The notes: generated by a model not told the origin, from the letters alone. Numbered from the stretch's first letter, positions 10,292 to 19,302 are shown. The stretch: 64,000 nucleotides of DNA from Mycobacteriales bacterium (GCA_013362805.1 JABFVL010000032.1:22126-86125), one strand, 5' to 3'. A program made the numbers and translations.

Positions 10292-11299
10292 TTAGGAACG
10301 TTTAGGGCCGCCACTGGGTTTGTGGTAGGCATTCGTCGCTGCGTTGCTGGACAGCGAGCGGGCCAGACTCCGCCGATCGATTCCTTGTTTCGCGGCCCGT
10401 TGTGCCAGGGGGGTGCGAGTGGTGAAGTCGACCTCTGCCGACACTCTGAGAGCCCGTTGGACGCGTTGTTCCACGCGCTGCTTGGAGATGCCGAGGTCTC
10501 GGGCGATCGCTGGGAACGTGCGCTCGTGCCCTACCCGTTCGATGACCGCGTGACGGTCTTGCTCGTCAAGGTGCGGACTGATGCGCGCCCAGAGCAGCTG
10601 TGCGTTGATGCGACTTGTCCATCGCTCGACAGGATCCGGCAGTTCCAGCGGGAGTGGCTTTTCGTCGGATGCGGTGTCAAATATCGTGTCCAAGGATGCC
10701 ATTGTTCGTGTTGACATCGCGGCAAGTGCGTCTTCGGCTCGTGATTTCGAAATTCCAAGGATTGCGGATATGTTCGCTGGATTGAGCTGATTACGGGCCT
10801 CGGGCTCTTCCCATTCAGGTAGTGCCTTGTGAATCTCGTGCACATCTGTTTTAGTTTGTGCGCTGGCCGACGCGTCCCACGTGGTCTGTAGGTATTCCTT
10901 GATTTCGTGTTCAATACGTGGGCGAGCGAAGCTTCGGAATTCTAAGAGGCGTCGGGGTGCTTTCCCATTGCCTCTTTTCGCCTCTTCTGACTTGTGCACA
11001 AATTCTGCTAAGTGTTGCAAGTATGCGGGTATTGCAATTGCTAGGCCGATGTCGACACTTTGCTCAAGATCGTCGCGCTCAATCTTTCCGCCGATGTCAT
11101 GGTGGTCAATTATTGGGGCGCCCAGTGCCCTATTCAGTCGAATTATTTCTTCGACTATGTTTTCCCGGGCTCGATCCTGTCCCGCGCGCAATTCGAGTAA
11201 TTCTTCGAATAAGACGCTGGTGCGCCTCTCAGTGTGAGACTGTGGGCGCTTTCGGCGTTTAGATGCCGCGCGTGGGGCGTCAGGCGGGGTATTTTGCAT
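10292..11299 (-). CDS. Diverged sigma-70 family factor, SigB/SigF/SigG type
   Basis: This is probably an alternative sigma factor. A region-2-like segment (about residues 45-145) ends in EFRSFARPRIEHEIKEYLQ, which matches the FSSFATPTI..EIKRY segment of SigB/SigF proteins. Region 3 fits about 150-200, and a region 4 helix-turn-helix (FPAIARDLGISKQRVEQRV) lies at 235-284. Region 2.3/2.4 is unusually diverged and a lysine/arginine-rich leader precedes it. Start ATG 11299 has GGAGG 7 bases upstream; an ATG at 11329 is less likely. No anti-sigma gene is adjacent, so regulation is not visible. A non-sigma DNA-binding role cannot be excluded. Confidence 0.7.
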   Translation of the reverse strand: MQNTPPDAPRAASKRRKRPQSHTERRTSVLFEELLELRAGQDRARENIVEEIIRLNRALGAPIIDHHDIGGKIERDDLEQSVDIGLAIAIPAYLQHLAEFVHKSEEAKRGNGKAPRRLLEFRSFARPRIEHEIKEYLQTTWDASASAQTKTDVHEIHKALPEWEEPEARNQLNPANISAILGISKSRAEDALAAMSTRTMASLDTIFDTASDEKPLPLELPDPVERWTSRINAQLLWARISPHLDEQDRHAVIERVGHERTFPAIARDLGISKQRVEQRVQRALRVSAEVDFTTRTPLAQRAAKQGIDRRSLARSLSSNAATNAYHKPSGGPKRS

Positions 11300-11394
11300 G
11301 GTCAAGCCTCCGTCGTTCGCTAATAGCATAACAACGAAGGTTGTCCTAGTCTGTGATCTAAACCTGCCGAAAGTGAATTTTCCTGGATGGTTTG

Positions 11395-12180
11395 CTAGCC
11401 GAGATAGTCCTCGAGAAGAGCTGGAGTCAACCCAGAGTCATAGATGGCCTGAAGGGTAGCCAAAATATCGCCAACAATGGCATCGCGGAAATGTAGAAGA
11501 ATAATGTCTCCAGCTAGAACCTTCTTCTCCGGAGTTTGATAGTAAACATTGCCATCCGTCACGGACTGAGTCCAATAAAGGACCGCTTTTATCCCGCAAT
11601 CCCGGGCGGCACGCAGGGTGGTTTTGTCGTATTCACCGTACGGCGGACGAAATAGCGTCGGACGTTTACCCATCATTTGTTCGAGTGCATCAACAGAGCC
11701 ACAAATTTCTGCCTTTTGCGCTTCATAAGAAAGTCCACGAAGTTTAATGTGATTTACCGAATGCGCTTCTATGGGCATGCCATCGTCTTTAAGTCGCTCG
11801 AAATAAGCGGGATCTTCAGCCGCGATTTTTGAAACAAGAAAAGCTGAAGCCGGAGTATTAGGAGCTCGAAACAGTTCGTGGGCCTCTGGCAAACGCTTGT
11901 TGCCATCGTCAATGGTTATGAAAGCCACCTTATGGTTGGTGGGAACCCGCTTAATAAGTGGTGCGTGAACGCCATCATCGGGCAGCACCACACGCTCTGG
12001 CAGCGGAGCGCGCCGAAACGGCGGAATCTGAGCAGCATAAGCATTCGGTGGCGCCGCCATCCGTTCGACTTTGGGCGTCGAGCGCTGTTCGGGTTCAGCC
12101 TGAGCCCGCGGCTCTTTCCCACCACAGGCCGAAACCGCGAACAAAAAGAGCAACGAGATAATCGCCAACAGCTTTCTCAC
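11395..12180 (-). CDS. Polysaccharide deacetylase (NodB-type) lipoprotein
   Basis: The protein is predicted to be exported, lipid-anchored and to deacetylate a cell-wall or capsular polysaccharide. GTG 12180 starts a signal peptide with lipobox VSAC near residue 18. NodB motifs are intact: TIDDG (motif 1, metal Asp), HSVNH (motif 2, two metal-binding His) and RPPYGEY (motif 3). It is about 261 residues long. The frame extends upstream to 12357, but that part overlaps mutY and is not protein-like. The gene lies 127 bases after mutY in the same orientation. The substrate is unknown. Confidence 0.85.
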   Translation of the reverse strand: MRKLLAIISLLFLFAVSACGGKEPRAQAEPEQRSTPKVERMAAPPNAYAAQIPPFRRAPLPERVVLPDDGVHAPLIKRVPTNHKVAFITIDDGNKRLPEAHELFRAPNTPASAFLVSKIAAEDPAYFERLKDDGMPIEAHSVNHIKLRGLSYEAQKAEICGSVDALEQMMGKRPTLFRPPYGEYDKTTLRAARDCGIKAVLYWTQSVTDGNVYYQTPEKKVLAGDIILLHFRDAIVGDILATLQAIYDSGLTPALLEDYLG

Positions 12181-12307
12181 AGCGGGCACTGTACCGGGCC
12201 AGTTAAAATTCCAGGCTGTCTCACATCCCGGAGTTTCCAACGCATCGGCAAAACACGTCTCGTGGTGTGAAATGGATGGAGAAAGAGAGACGCGCGAAAG
12301 TTCAGGA

Positions 12308-13156
12308 CTAGTGCGGCAACCAAAACTCATCCGGACCTGTTTCGCTGGCGAGGCCATCAGCTACCAAACTTTCCAGAGCCGCGGCCCCTTGTTTCTGGTC
12401 TGGCCACTGTCGTAGCAGCTCCTCACGTGGCACCGGGGCATTGGCGTTTCGGAGCACCCCAAGCAACCGCCCTCTTGCTTGCCGATCGGTGCCCTCATAA
12501 CCTTGCCGACGACGGCTACTGATGTAACTCGGGCGCCCAAGGCGGTGCCACTCACAACCCGACACGATAGGACACTCGGCACACCTCGGCTTCTGACTCG
12601 TGCACACAGTGGCACCGAGTTCCATTACGGCCGCTGCGAACAGCGGAGCATCTCGCTCTGGTAAAAAGCTCTCCATCAGAGCGAAGTCAGCCTTCGTGGT
12701 TGCCGGGCCCGCGTCCCCATAGCCGCTGAGTGCTCTAGCCAAAACTCGGCGCACATTCACATCGACTGGAGCCGCTCGTTTCCCAAACGCGAAAGCCGCA
12801 ACCGCTCGTGCTGTATACGCGCCCACGCCGGGAAGCTTTTCGAGCTCCTCCACTGTGCTAGGCACCGAACCAGCATGCTCATCGGTGATCTTTCGCGCAC
12901 AAGCATGTAGACGCAACGCGCGTCGAGGGTAACCGAGTCTGTCCCATTGGCGCACGGCTTCAGCGGGCGAATCTGAGGCTAAAGCAGCAGGCGTAGGCCA
13001 GAGTTCAAGCCAACGCCGATAGGCCGGAAGCACGCGGACAACTGGGGTTTGTTGCAGCATTATTTCGCTCACCAGAATTGCCCACGGGCTGACGTCTGGC
13101 TCGCGCCACGGTAGTTCTCGGGCATGTTCCCGGTACCAAGGGATGAGAGCGTCCAC
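12308..13156 (-). CDS. mutY: A/G-specific adenine DNA glycosylase MutY
   Basis: MutY removes adenine mispaired with 8-oxoguanine. The catalytic Glu lies in SEIMLQQT (residue 31 from GTG 13156). A helix-hairpin-helix LPGVGAYTA follows near 100, and the catalytic Asp lies in PVDVNVRR. The iron-sulphur cysteines show the C-X6-C-X2-C-X5-C spacing near residues 185-205. GTG 13156 puts the protein start where the family begins. The open frame continues upstream to 13441 through an 8-bp tandem repeat array, giving a repetitive TTAPPHHR translation that is not MutY-like. Loss or altered expression would produce a mutator phenotype. The start is the weak point of this call. Confidence 0.92.
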   Translation of the reverse strand: MDALIPWYREHARELPWREPDVSPWAILVSEIMLQQTPVVRVLPAYRRWLELWPTPAALASDSPAEAVRQWDRLGYPRRALRLHACARKITDEHAGSVPSTVEELEKLPGVGAYTARAVAAFAFGKRAAPVDVNVRRVLARALSGYGDAGPATTKADFALMESFLPERDAPLFAAAVMELGATVCTSQKPRCAECPIVSGCEWHRLGRPSYISSRRRQGYEGTDRQARGRLLGVLRNANAPVPREELLRQWPDQKQGAAALESLVADGLASETGPDEFWLPH

Positions 13157-13172
13157 GGCGCTTATTGTCCCC

Positions 13173-13260
13173 GGTGCGGTGGTGCGGTGGTGCGGTGGTG
13201 CGGTGGTGCGGTGGTGCGGTGGTGCGGTGGTGCGGTGGTGCGGTGGTGCGGTGGTGCGGT
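13173..13260. repeat. Perfect tandem array (GGTGCGGT)x11
   Basis: Eleven identical copies of the 8-bp unit GGTGCGGT run from 13173 to 13260, followed by a partial copy. On the mutY coding strand the unit reads ACCGCACC. The array ends 16 bases upstream of the likely mutY start and about 100 bases before the divergent membrane-protein gene. Because the unit is not a multiple of three, copy-number change would shift any frame read through it, and would also change promoter spacing. Perfect short arrays of this kind are classic slippage sites. Confidence 0.97.
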
Positions 13261-13359
13261 GTGCCTTCGTGGTTTTGCGGCGAGCACCCGTTACTCTGAC
13301 AGGTGCACTGTCCTTACCCGTGGTGAATGCGGGAGCACTCGGACGATGAGGCAAGGCGC

Positions 13360-14082
13360 ATGAAGCCAACGTTGAACACAAAACCCGTCGGGCCGTTGTC
13401 GCCCACCATTTACTGGCGACGCAGAGCGATTGTTGTGGCACTCGGAGTTTTCCTCTTGGTTGCGGTGCTTACCGCGGTGGCTTTCGCCGGTGGCGATTCT
13501 AAAGAGAACGATAAAGAAGCCACTGTCCAAAAAGCTGGCCAAACGGTGCCTAAGATCCAAGATGGAAGTAAAGAGCATCCTTTCTATCCTGTTCCTGGTC
13601 CGTCTCCTGATGCTTCGAATTCTGAACCAGCGCCAGAAGCACAACAACCGCCCTCCCAAGAATCCGCGGCTCCGGTGGTGACCCCAACAGGTCCAACGAT
13701 CTGCGCTGATGGAGATCTAAAAATCGAGGTTGTCCCGGCGCACACGAACTACCCAGTGGGTTCCAGGCTCAAAATCAAACTGGTTATCACCAATACATCG
13801 GCTGGCGAGTGTGTACGTGACATTGGCGCGGGCGCGCAAGAAGTGTGGGCTAACGGCGGCAACGACCGAGTGTGGTCCACTGACCATTGCTCAGCGGATC
13901 GTTCCACTCAAGAAAGCCCGATAGCCGCGGGAGAGTCGTTGTCCTACTGGGTCGTGTGGGATGGCCTCACGAGCGCGGAAGGATGTACCGGGGCTGGCAC
14001 CAAAGTTTCCCCAGGTGACTACCAGCTACAGGGGCGGCTCGGATCGGCAACCAGTGAACCCGTCACGGTGTCCCTGAAATAG
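13360..14082 (+). CDS. Membrane-anchored protein with Ig-like extracellular domain
   Basis: I do not recognise a named gene. One transmembrane helix (about residues 20-43, AIVVALGVFLLVAVLTAVAF) follows a basic N-terminus. A Ser/Pro/Glu-rich linker runs to about 105. A beta-rich extracellular domain with four cysteines (ICADGD, GECVRD, DHCSAD, EGCTGA) then reaches the end of 240 residues. Such domains resemble BsuPI/Ig-like folds of unknown role. ATG 13360 is preferred over ATG 13327. The gene diverges from mutY across the 8-bp repeat array and converges on disA with a 19-base gap. Confidence 0.75.
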   Translation: MKPTLNTKPVGPLSPTIYWRRRAIVVALGVFLLVAVLTAVAFAGGDSKENDKEATVQKAGQTVPKIQDGSKEHPFYPVPGPSPDASNSEPAPEAQQPPSQESAAPVVTPTGPTICADGDLKIEVVPAHTNYPVGSRLKIKLVITNTSAGECVRDIGAGAQEVWANGGNDRVWSTDHCSADRSTQESPIAAGESLSYWVVWDGLTSAEGCTGAGTKVSPGDYQLQGRLGSATSEPVTVSLK

Positions 14083-14101
14083 GGTCCGCGACACCCCGCA
14101 C

Positions 14102-15229
14102 TTAGCCGAACCGTTCAGCTATCGACACCTCGGCGAGGCGCGACAGGCCCTCTCGAACGTTTCGGGCACGGGTTTCACCGACGCCGTCAACCACAAGAAG
14201 CTCGTCGATGCCGGCGGCAAGGAGTTTCTGCAGACTCGCGAAATGATCAACGAGCCGTTCGACAACCACAGGTGGCAGCCGCGGAACTTTTGAAAGCAGC
14301 CGGTAGCCACGAGGAGTGGCTGGAACATCAAGCGCGTCCCCTAGAGCTGGGTATTCCAAAGTGCGCGCGATCAACGCTAGATCAATAAGGTCGGTGGCTG
14401 AGAGTTCATCGACACGAGCGAGCGCGGCGGTGACTTGCTCCGTGGTGGGGGAGTTTTGTCCATCAGCGGGCAAGTAGTCTCGAGCGACCAGGGCGCGATC
14501 GGTATCTACTCCGGCCATCAGCTCTTCGAGTTGCAAGGCGAGAAGCCGACCGTCTGAACCCAGCTCCACCACGTAGCCGGCGATTTCGTCGGCGATCCGG
14601 CCGACCATTTCGAGACGTTGCACGACGGCGGCGACGTCTCGTACCAGCACGAGGTCTTCAATTTCCAGCGCTGACAGATTTGTCGTTACTTCATCGAGGC
14701 GTTTGCGATAGCGCTCAAGGGTGGCCAAAGCTTGGTTTGCTCGAGAAAGCAACGTCCCGGAATCGTGGAGAAGATAGCGGGAACCGCCGACATACAACCC
14801 AATGATGTTCATGGATTGGCTGACGGAAATGACCGGGTGGCCGGTTTGTTTGGCGACACGTTCCGCGGTGCGGTGGCGGGTGCCCGATTCTTCGGTGGGA
14901 ATATTCGGATCTGGCATGAGATGCACGCCGGCTCGGACAATGCGTTGCCCGTCGGTGGAGATGACGATGGCGCCATCCATTTTCGCCAGCTCCCTGACGC
15001 TGGTGGAGGAAAACTCCACGTCGAGAGGGAATCCACCCGTGCATAGCGCTTCGACGGCGGCGTCGTATCCGAACACGATCAGGCCGCCGGTGTGGCCACG
15101 GAGGATGCGTTCAAGGCCGTCACGAAGGGCGGTGCCTGGTGCCACTAGCGCCAGGGTTTGCCGCAGCTTGTCACCGGTGTCGGTAACCACCTGCTCTACT
15201 CCCTTACGCTGGTCAACTGTCGGTGTCAT
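14102..15229 (-). CDS. disA: DNA integrity scanning protein DisA, diadenylate cyclase
   Basis: DisA makes cyclic di-AMP from two ATP and slows synthesis at branched DNA. The N-terminal DAC domain has the catalytic DGA motif near residues 85-87 and RHRTAER near 118-124. The middle is a helical linker, and the C-terminal helix-hairpin-helix DNA-binding domain lies near 335-370 (DELLVVDGVGETRARNVREG). It is 375 residues, full length. It is the last gene of radA - SRPBCC - disA on this strand. The DisA/RadA pairing is conserved across Gram-positives, and RadA is known to modulate DisA in some species. Confidence 0.97.
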   Translation of the reverse strand: MTPTVDQRKGVEQVVTDTGDKLRQTLALVAPGTALRDGLERILRGHTGGLIVFGYDAAVEALCTGGFPLDVEFSSTSVRELAKMDGAIVISTDGQRIVRAGVHLMPDPNIPTEESGTRHRTAERVAKQTGHPVISVSQSMNIIGLYVGGSRYLLHDSGTLLSRANQALATLERYRKRLDEVTTNLSALEIEDLVLVRDVAAVVQRLEMVGRIADEIAGYVVELGSDGRLLALQLEELMAGVDTDRALVARDYLPADGQNSPTTEQVTAALARVDELSATDLIDLALIARTLEYPALGDALDVPATPRGYRLLSKVPRLPPVVVERLVDHFASLQKLLAAGIDELLVVDGVGETRARNVREGLSRLAEVSIAERFG

Positions 15230-15249
15230 GTCAGTGTAAAACTTGGCGG

Positions 15250-15657
15250 CTATTTTGCTGCTAAGGCGTCCACTATCTTGCTCATGACGCTTTGCCAGTG
15301 GGTGCGCTGTCTTTCGCGTTCACGTGAATCAGCGAGCCACTCTTGATGAAATCTGATTGTGGTTCCTGTTGCGGACGGGGTGGTGGTGATCTGAAGTGTC
15401 GTACTGTGGTCCCACCCAGCGGGTGTACAGGTCATTCTGATTTTTTCGCCCTCGTGATAACTGCGTATTTCACCAGTTGTGCCATCGTGGGTGGTGTAAA
15501 CCTTCCCCTTTTCACGGCCAATATCCGCCCCTTCGCCGAGCCACACAGCAATACCCGCGGGGCTGGTGAGGAAGCTCCACACTTCAGCGGCGGGATAGGG
15601 GACAGTTTTAGAAACCCCGATGTTGAAGCCAACATCTTTTGTTTCGCCTACAACCAT
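15250..15657 (-). CDS. SRPBCC / AHSA1-type ligand-binding domain protein
   Basis: This is a 135-residue single-domain protein. The pattern of an N-terminal strand, TVPYPAAEVWSFLTSPAGIAVWLG, central strands and a long C-terminal helix (HWQSVMSKIVDALAAK) fits the START-like SRPBCC superfamily, AHSA1 branch. Ligand and partner are unknown. It sits between radA (8-base gap) and disA (20-base gap) on the same strand and is probably co-transcribed with both. That position suggests a link to DNA repair or c-di-AMP signalling, but this is inference only. Confidence 0.8.
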   Translation of the reverse strand: MVVGETKDVGFNIGVSKTVPYPAAEVWSFLTSPAGIAVWLGEGADIGREKGKVYTTHDGTTGEIRSYHEGEKIRMTCTPAGWDHSTTLQITTTPSATGTTIRFHQEWLADSRERERQRTHWQSVMSKIVDALAAK

Positions 15658-15665
15658 GTCCGCTC

Positions 15666-17027
15666 CTAAAGTCGGCTGAACGCTTCACGCACTTCGCTGA
15701 TTTCAATGAGCTCTATGCCAGCTGGTATGGGGTCACCGGGGTGACGCCAGTCAGCTGGCACCAGGGCTCGTTTGAACCCGAGTCGGGCGGCTTCTGCGAG
15801 CCGGCGGCCCGTTCCAGTGACTTTACGAACATCCCCAGACAAGCCAACTTCACCGATTGCCACGACGGAATCTGGCACGGCTACATCTTTTGCGGCGGAA
15901 GCTACCGCCAAGCATACTGCCAGGTCAGCGGCGGGTTCAGTGATACGTGCGCCACCTACGGTGGCGACAAAAACGTCTCGCTCGCCCAATCGCACTCGAC
16001 CACGTCGTTCAGTGACCGCCAAGATCATGGCGACACGGGCGTTGTCGAGCCCGCTTACCGCGCGGCGGGGAGTGGCTAGCGAAGATGAGGCCACCAAAGC
16101 TTGTAGCTCGGAGACCAGCGGGCGTCGACCTTCCAGTGTCACGGTGATTGCCGTGCCTGGCACCGAGGTGGCGTTTCGGCTGGTAAACAGGCCCGATGGG
16201 TCGGCTAGTCCACGAATGCCTCCGTCGAACATTTCAAAGCATCCGATTTCGTCAGCGGGACCGAATCGGTTTTTCACGGCTCGGACGAGGCGCAACGCCG
16301 CGTGTCGATCTCCTTCGAAGTGCAGCACGACATCGACGAGATGTTCTAGGACGCGGGGCCCGGCGATGCCGCCATCTTTGGTGACATGGCCGACCAGCAC
16401 AGTGGCGATGCCTCGAGATTTGGCGATAGCTATGAGGGAAGCGGCGACGGCGCGCACTTGAGTGACGCCACCGGCCGCGCCGTCGATGGCGCTTGAGCTG
16501 ATGGTTTGAACGGAGTCAATGATCAGCAAACCGGGGTTTACCGCATCGACATGGGTTATGAGCGCTGCCAGATCGGTTTCAGCCGCTAGATAGAGGCGAT
16601 CGTGCAGGGCGCCGGTGCGTTCGGCGCGCAAACGCACTTGGGCCGCGGACTCTTCTCCGGTGACTATCAGCGCGGCCTTGTTGTGCGCGTAACGGTGTGC
16701 CACTTCGAGTAGCAGGGTGGATTTTCCCACTCCGGGTTCGCCGGCGAGCAGGATCACCGCTCCGGGAACGAGCCCGCCCCCGAGGACTCTGTCGAGTTCT
16801 TCCACTCCGGTGGGGTGGGCTGTGGCGGCTTCTACGCTGATTTGACTTATCGGCACCGCGGGCGCGCTGACTGGGCCAGGCGCGACAGATATCGCTCTGA
16901 CCGCGGCGGGCTCCTCAAGAGTGCCCCAGGCTTGGCATTCTGGGCAGCGTCCTACCCATTTCGGTGCGGCATAGCCGCATTCGGTGCAGCGAAACCCGGG
17001 ACGTTCTTTTGTGGAGCTTTTTGCCAT
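15666..17027 (-). CDS. radA: DNA repair protein RadA
   Basis: RadA (Sms) is a RecA-related ATPase and helicase that processes recombination intermediates. The N-terminal zinc finger CTECG...CPEC lies near residues 14-34, Walker A GEPGVGKST near 94-102, and the RadA-specific KNRFG motif near 255. The C-terminal Lon-like domain has a conserved LSGDVRKV segment near residue 400. It is 453 residues, normal length. It heads the radA - SRPBCC - disA group. The order carD - lpqE - radA - disA matches the mycobacterial arrangement, with one extra gene here. Confidence 0.97.
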   Translation of the reverse strand: MAKSSTKERPGFRCTECGYAAPKWVGRCPECQAWGTLEEPAAVRAISVAPGPVSAPAVPISQISVEAATAHPTGVEELDRVLGGGLVPGAVILLAGEPGVGKSTLLLEVAHRYAHNKAALIVTGEESAAQVRLRAERTGALHDRLYLAAETDLAALITHVDAVNPGLLIIDSVQTISSSAIDGAAGGVTQVRAVAASLIAIAKSRGIATVLVGHVTKDGGIAGPRVLEHLVDVVLHFEGDRHAALRLVRAVKNRFGPADEIGCFEMFDGGIRGLADPSGLFTSRNATSVPGTAITVTLEGRRPLVSELQALVASSSLATPRRAVSGLDNARVAMILAVTERRGRVRLGERDVFVATVGGARITEPAADLAVCLAVASAAKDVAVPDSVVAIGEVGLSGDVRKVTGTGRRLAEAARLGFKRALVPADWRHPGDPIPAGIELIEISEVREAFSRL

Positions 17028-17064
17028 GCGGGCAGCCTAGGCGAGACAACCGACAGTTTGTCGC

Positions 17065-17793
17065 TTAGTGCTCGGCTTCTTCTTCGTGCTTAAGCGGCTC
17101 ACGCTCGCGCGGTTCGGCTGGTGGGCCAACGGGCAGCGTGAGCGTGATTTCGCCGGCTCGTTCGAATCTCAGCGTGACCGTGACGGTGTTGCCTGGGGTG
17201 AGCGCGTTTTTCGCGTCCACGAGGACGAGGTATTGCGGGTCTTCGCCGAGCCCGTTGAGTTTGACGCGGCCTTCTGGAGCGAGTGGCACGTTGACGTCAC
17301 TGAACTCTTGCGGTTCGGTAACGGGCTCGCTTGGCGAGGGGCTAGGCGACGGCGTGACACCGGGAGTCGCGCTTGGGCTCGCGCTGGGCGTCGCGGTTGG
17401 GGTGGGGGTTGCCGATGGGGTTGGGGTCGCGCCGGGCAGCTCGGTGAGCGGCAGCTTGCCCTTGGCGAGTTTGACCTCGCTGCTGCTGGTGCTGGTCGCG
17501 CCGATGAGCGCGTCGGCGACGGTGCCTTCATTTACCAGTGTCAGGCTCACAGCGATGTCGCTTCCCGCAGGCCAGGTGATTTCCGGGGAGGAGCTGACAA
17601 GGGCGTCGCGGATGGCGATGTCGCCGACGCTGGTGTTAACCCCGGGAATCGCTGAAACCTTGTGTGAGGTTTGAGTGATTTGCCCTGAACTGCAAGCGGA
17701 GAGCCCGAGCAGCCCGGCAAGTCCGATAACGACCGCGCCACTGACCGCGTAGCGGAAACGAGCCCGTGGGCCACTATGGGTCGGGGTGCTCAC
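17065..17793 (-). CDS. LpqE-like exported lipoprotein
   Basis: This is a 242-residue lipoprotein: an N-terminal TM/signal (about residues 15-33) ends with lipobox LSAC, then a beta-rich domain. A low-complexity Thr/Pro/Ser spacer (residues about 125-155) follows, and then a second beta region. The C-terminus is unusually charged (EREPLKHEEEAEH). The position next to carD and radA matches mycobacterial lpqE, so the name rests mainly on synteny. The role is not known; a metal-chaperone-like fold is possible but I see no clear copper motif. It is divergent from carD across a 310-base gap. Confidence 0.7.
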   Translation of the reverse strand: MSTPTHSGPRARFRYAVSGAVVIGLAGLLGLSACSSGQITQTSHKVSAIPGVNTSVGDIAIRDALVSSSPEITWPAGSDIAVSLTLVNEGTVADALIGATSTSSSEVKLAKGKLPLTELPGATPTPSATPTPTATPSASPSATPGVTPSPSPSPSEPVTEPQEFSDVNVPLAPEGRVKLNGLGEDPQYLVLVDAKNALTPGNTVTVTLRFERAGEITLTLPVGPPAEPREREPLKHEEEAEH

Positions 17794-18103
17794 AGCTTTC
17801 CTCCTGGTGAACCGTCCTGTTGCCGCGCTCGCGGCACATGGCCTGCGCAGCTAGCGTAGTGCGCACCATTGGGTCGTGAGTGGCAAGGGTCGGCCTGCGT
17901 TGCGGTGTATTTGTTGGCACGATCACCCAGGTGAGACGCTGAAAAGGAGATAGCACCTGTAAACGATTTTTCGCGCGCGCGGCGACACTCTGCGCGAGCC
18001 GGACATTGGACACCCGGTTGACCTGCGGTTTTGCCCCGGTGGGTGCGTCAAGTCGCTTTTGTGACGTGGTAAGATAAGCGTAGCGAAAGGGGATTTGCGA
18101 CCC
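17794..18103. other. Divergent intergenic region, lpqE-like / carD
   Basis: No gene is seen in this 310-base region. Toward carD a possible -10 element TAAGAT lies at 18070-18075, with only a weak GTCAAG-like -35 upstream, and the carD ribosome site AAGGGGA precedes ATG 18104. The half next to the lipoprotein carries that gene's GGAGGAAAG-type ribosome site. Confidence 0.4.
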
Positions 18104-18586
18104 ATGACTTTCACCGTCGGCGAGACCGTTGTGTATCCGCATCACGGGGCCGCACTTATCGAAGCAATAGAAACTCGAATCATTAAAGGCGAAGAGAGGA
18201 AATACCTCGTGCTCAGGGTTGCCCAAGGCGACCTGACGGTACGAGTGCCAGCCGATAACGCCGAAGTAGTGGGCGTTCGTGACGTGGTGGGCCAGGAAGG
18301 CTTGGACCGGGTGTTCCAGGTTCTCCGCGCTCCCCACACCGAAGAGCCCACGAACTGGTCGCGGCGCTATAAAGCCAACCTAGAAAAACTCGCCTCTGGC
18401 GACGTTAACAAGGTTGCTGAAGTAGTGCGCGACTTGTGGCGACGCGATAAAGAACGTGGCCTGTCCGCCGGCGAAAAGCGGATGCTCACCAAAGCCCGGG
18501 ACATTCTTGTTGGTGAGCTCGCTCTCGCTGAGGGCACTGGCAAAGAAAATGCTGAAGAAATTCTCGACCAGGTGCTCGCTTCTTGA
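18104..18586 (+). CDS. carD: CarD family transcription regulator
   Basis: CarD binds the RNA polymerase beta subunit and stabilises open promoter complexes, affecting rRNA and housekeeping promoters. The N-terminal RNAP-interaction domain begins [20 protein letters not shown], and the helical C-terminal DNA-binding part contains the WSRRYKAN segment near residue 88. ATG 18104 is chosen because it matches the family start; the frame also allows a TTG at 18095. The 160-residue length is normal. Its stop overlaps the ispD start, so carD and ispD-ispF are probably one transcript. Confidence 0.97.
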   Translation: MTFTVGETVVYPHHGAALIEAIETRIIKGEERKYLVLRVAQGDLTVRVPADNAEVVGVRDVVGQEGLDRVFQVLRAPHTEEPTNWSRRYKANLEKLASGDVNKVAEVVRDLWRRDKERGLSAGEKRMLTKARDILVGELALAEGTGKENAEEILDQVLAS

Positions 18587-19302
18587 GTAAGCACCAAGCC
18601 GCATTGATTGTTGTTGCGGCGGGTAGTGGACAACGCATGGGTGGCGGGGTGCCGAAAGCACTCCGCCACCTTTGTGCTGAGCCGCTTCTCACGCATGCTT
18701 TGCGTGAAGCGTTTCGGTCTAATCGAATCAGTGCGCTTGTGGTGGTGGGGCCTAAGGCTCATCAAGCCGAGATTTACGAGATCGTGTCTGGCCTCAAAGT
18801 AGAAACGTCGCTCGAGGCGTTGTGGACACAGGTTGTTCCTGGCGGTCGCACTCGCACGGAATCGGTGACGGCGGGTCTTGCGGCACTGCGTGAACGAGCG
18901 GAAGAACACATTCTTGTTCACGACGCCGCTCGGGCGCTTGCCCCCGCTCACCTGTTTGGCGAAGTTATCGATGCGCTCCGCTCAGATGTGGACGCTGTGG
19001 TGCCAGCGCTCCCCGTAGTGGACACAATCAAGCAGGTGGACAGCAATGGACACGTGATGGGCACTGTGGATCGAAATCCGTTGCGTGCGATTCAAACCCC
19101 CCAGGGATTTACTCGAACCATGCTGGAAAGGGTCCATGCTTGTGCGGTTGAGACAACCGACGATGCGGCCCTAGTCGAAAAGCTCGGTGGCATAGTCGTA
19201 TGCGTGTCCGGCAGTGAATTGGCGCGCAAAGTTACTACCCCGGCCGATATGGCGATCGCTGAGGCGCTGTTGAATCTGCCAGCGGAAGCGCGTGAGCGTT
19301 AA
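18583..19302 (+). CDS. ispD: 2-C-methyl-D-erythritol 4-phosphate cytidylyltransferase
   Basis: This is the third enzyme of the MEP isoprenoid pathway, joining CTP to methylerythritol phosphate. The nucleotide-binding [18 protein letters not shown] is at residues 10-27, VHDAARA near 110, and TPQGF near 168. It is 239 residues. The start appears to be a TTG that overlaps the carD stop (TTGA), so it relies on coupled translation. ispF follows 64 bases later. Confidence 0.94.
   Translation: MSKHQAALIVVAAGSGQRMGGGVPKALRHLCAEPLLTHALREAFRSNRISALVVVGPKAHQAEIYEIVSGLKVETSLEALWTQVVPGGRTRTESVTAGLAALRERAEEHILVHDAARALAPAHLFGEVIDALRSDVDAVVPALPVVDTIKQVDSNGHVMGTVDRNPLRAIQTPQGFTRTMLERVHACAVETTDDAALVEKLGGIVVCVSGSELARKVTTPADMAIAEALLNLPAEARER

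Noticed and set aside
10265..10714. Plus-strand frame opposite the sigma factor gene
   Set aside because: It starts after the terminator, contains no domain and is a shadow of the minus-strand gene.
13124..13363. Frames across the 8-bp repeats (plus strand) and CRISPR-like periodicity
   Set aside because: The unit is 8 bp, with no spacers and no cas genes; the VVRWCGGA-type translation is a simple repeat, so this is a microsatellite.
15639..16461. Plus-strand frames opposite radA
   Set aside because: They are mirror frames of a well-supported RadA gene with no independent features.
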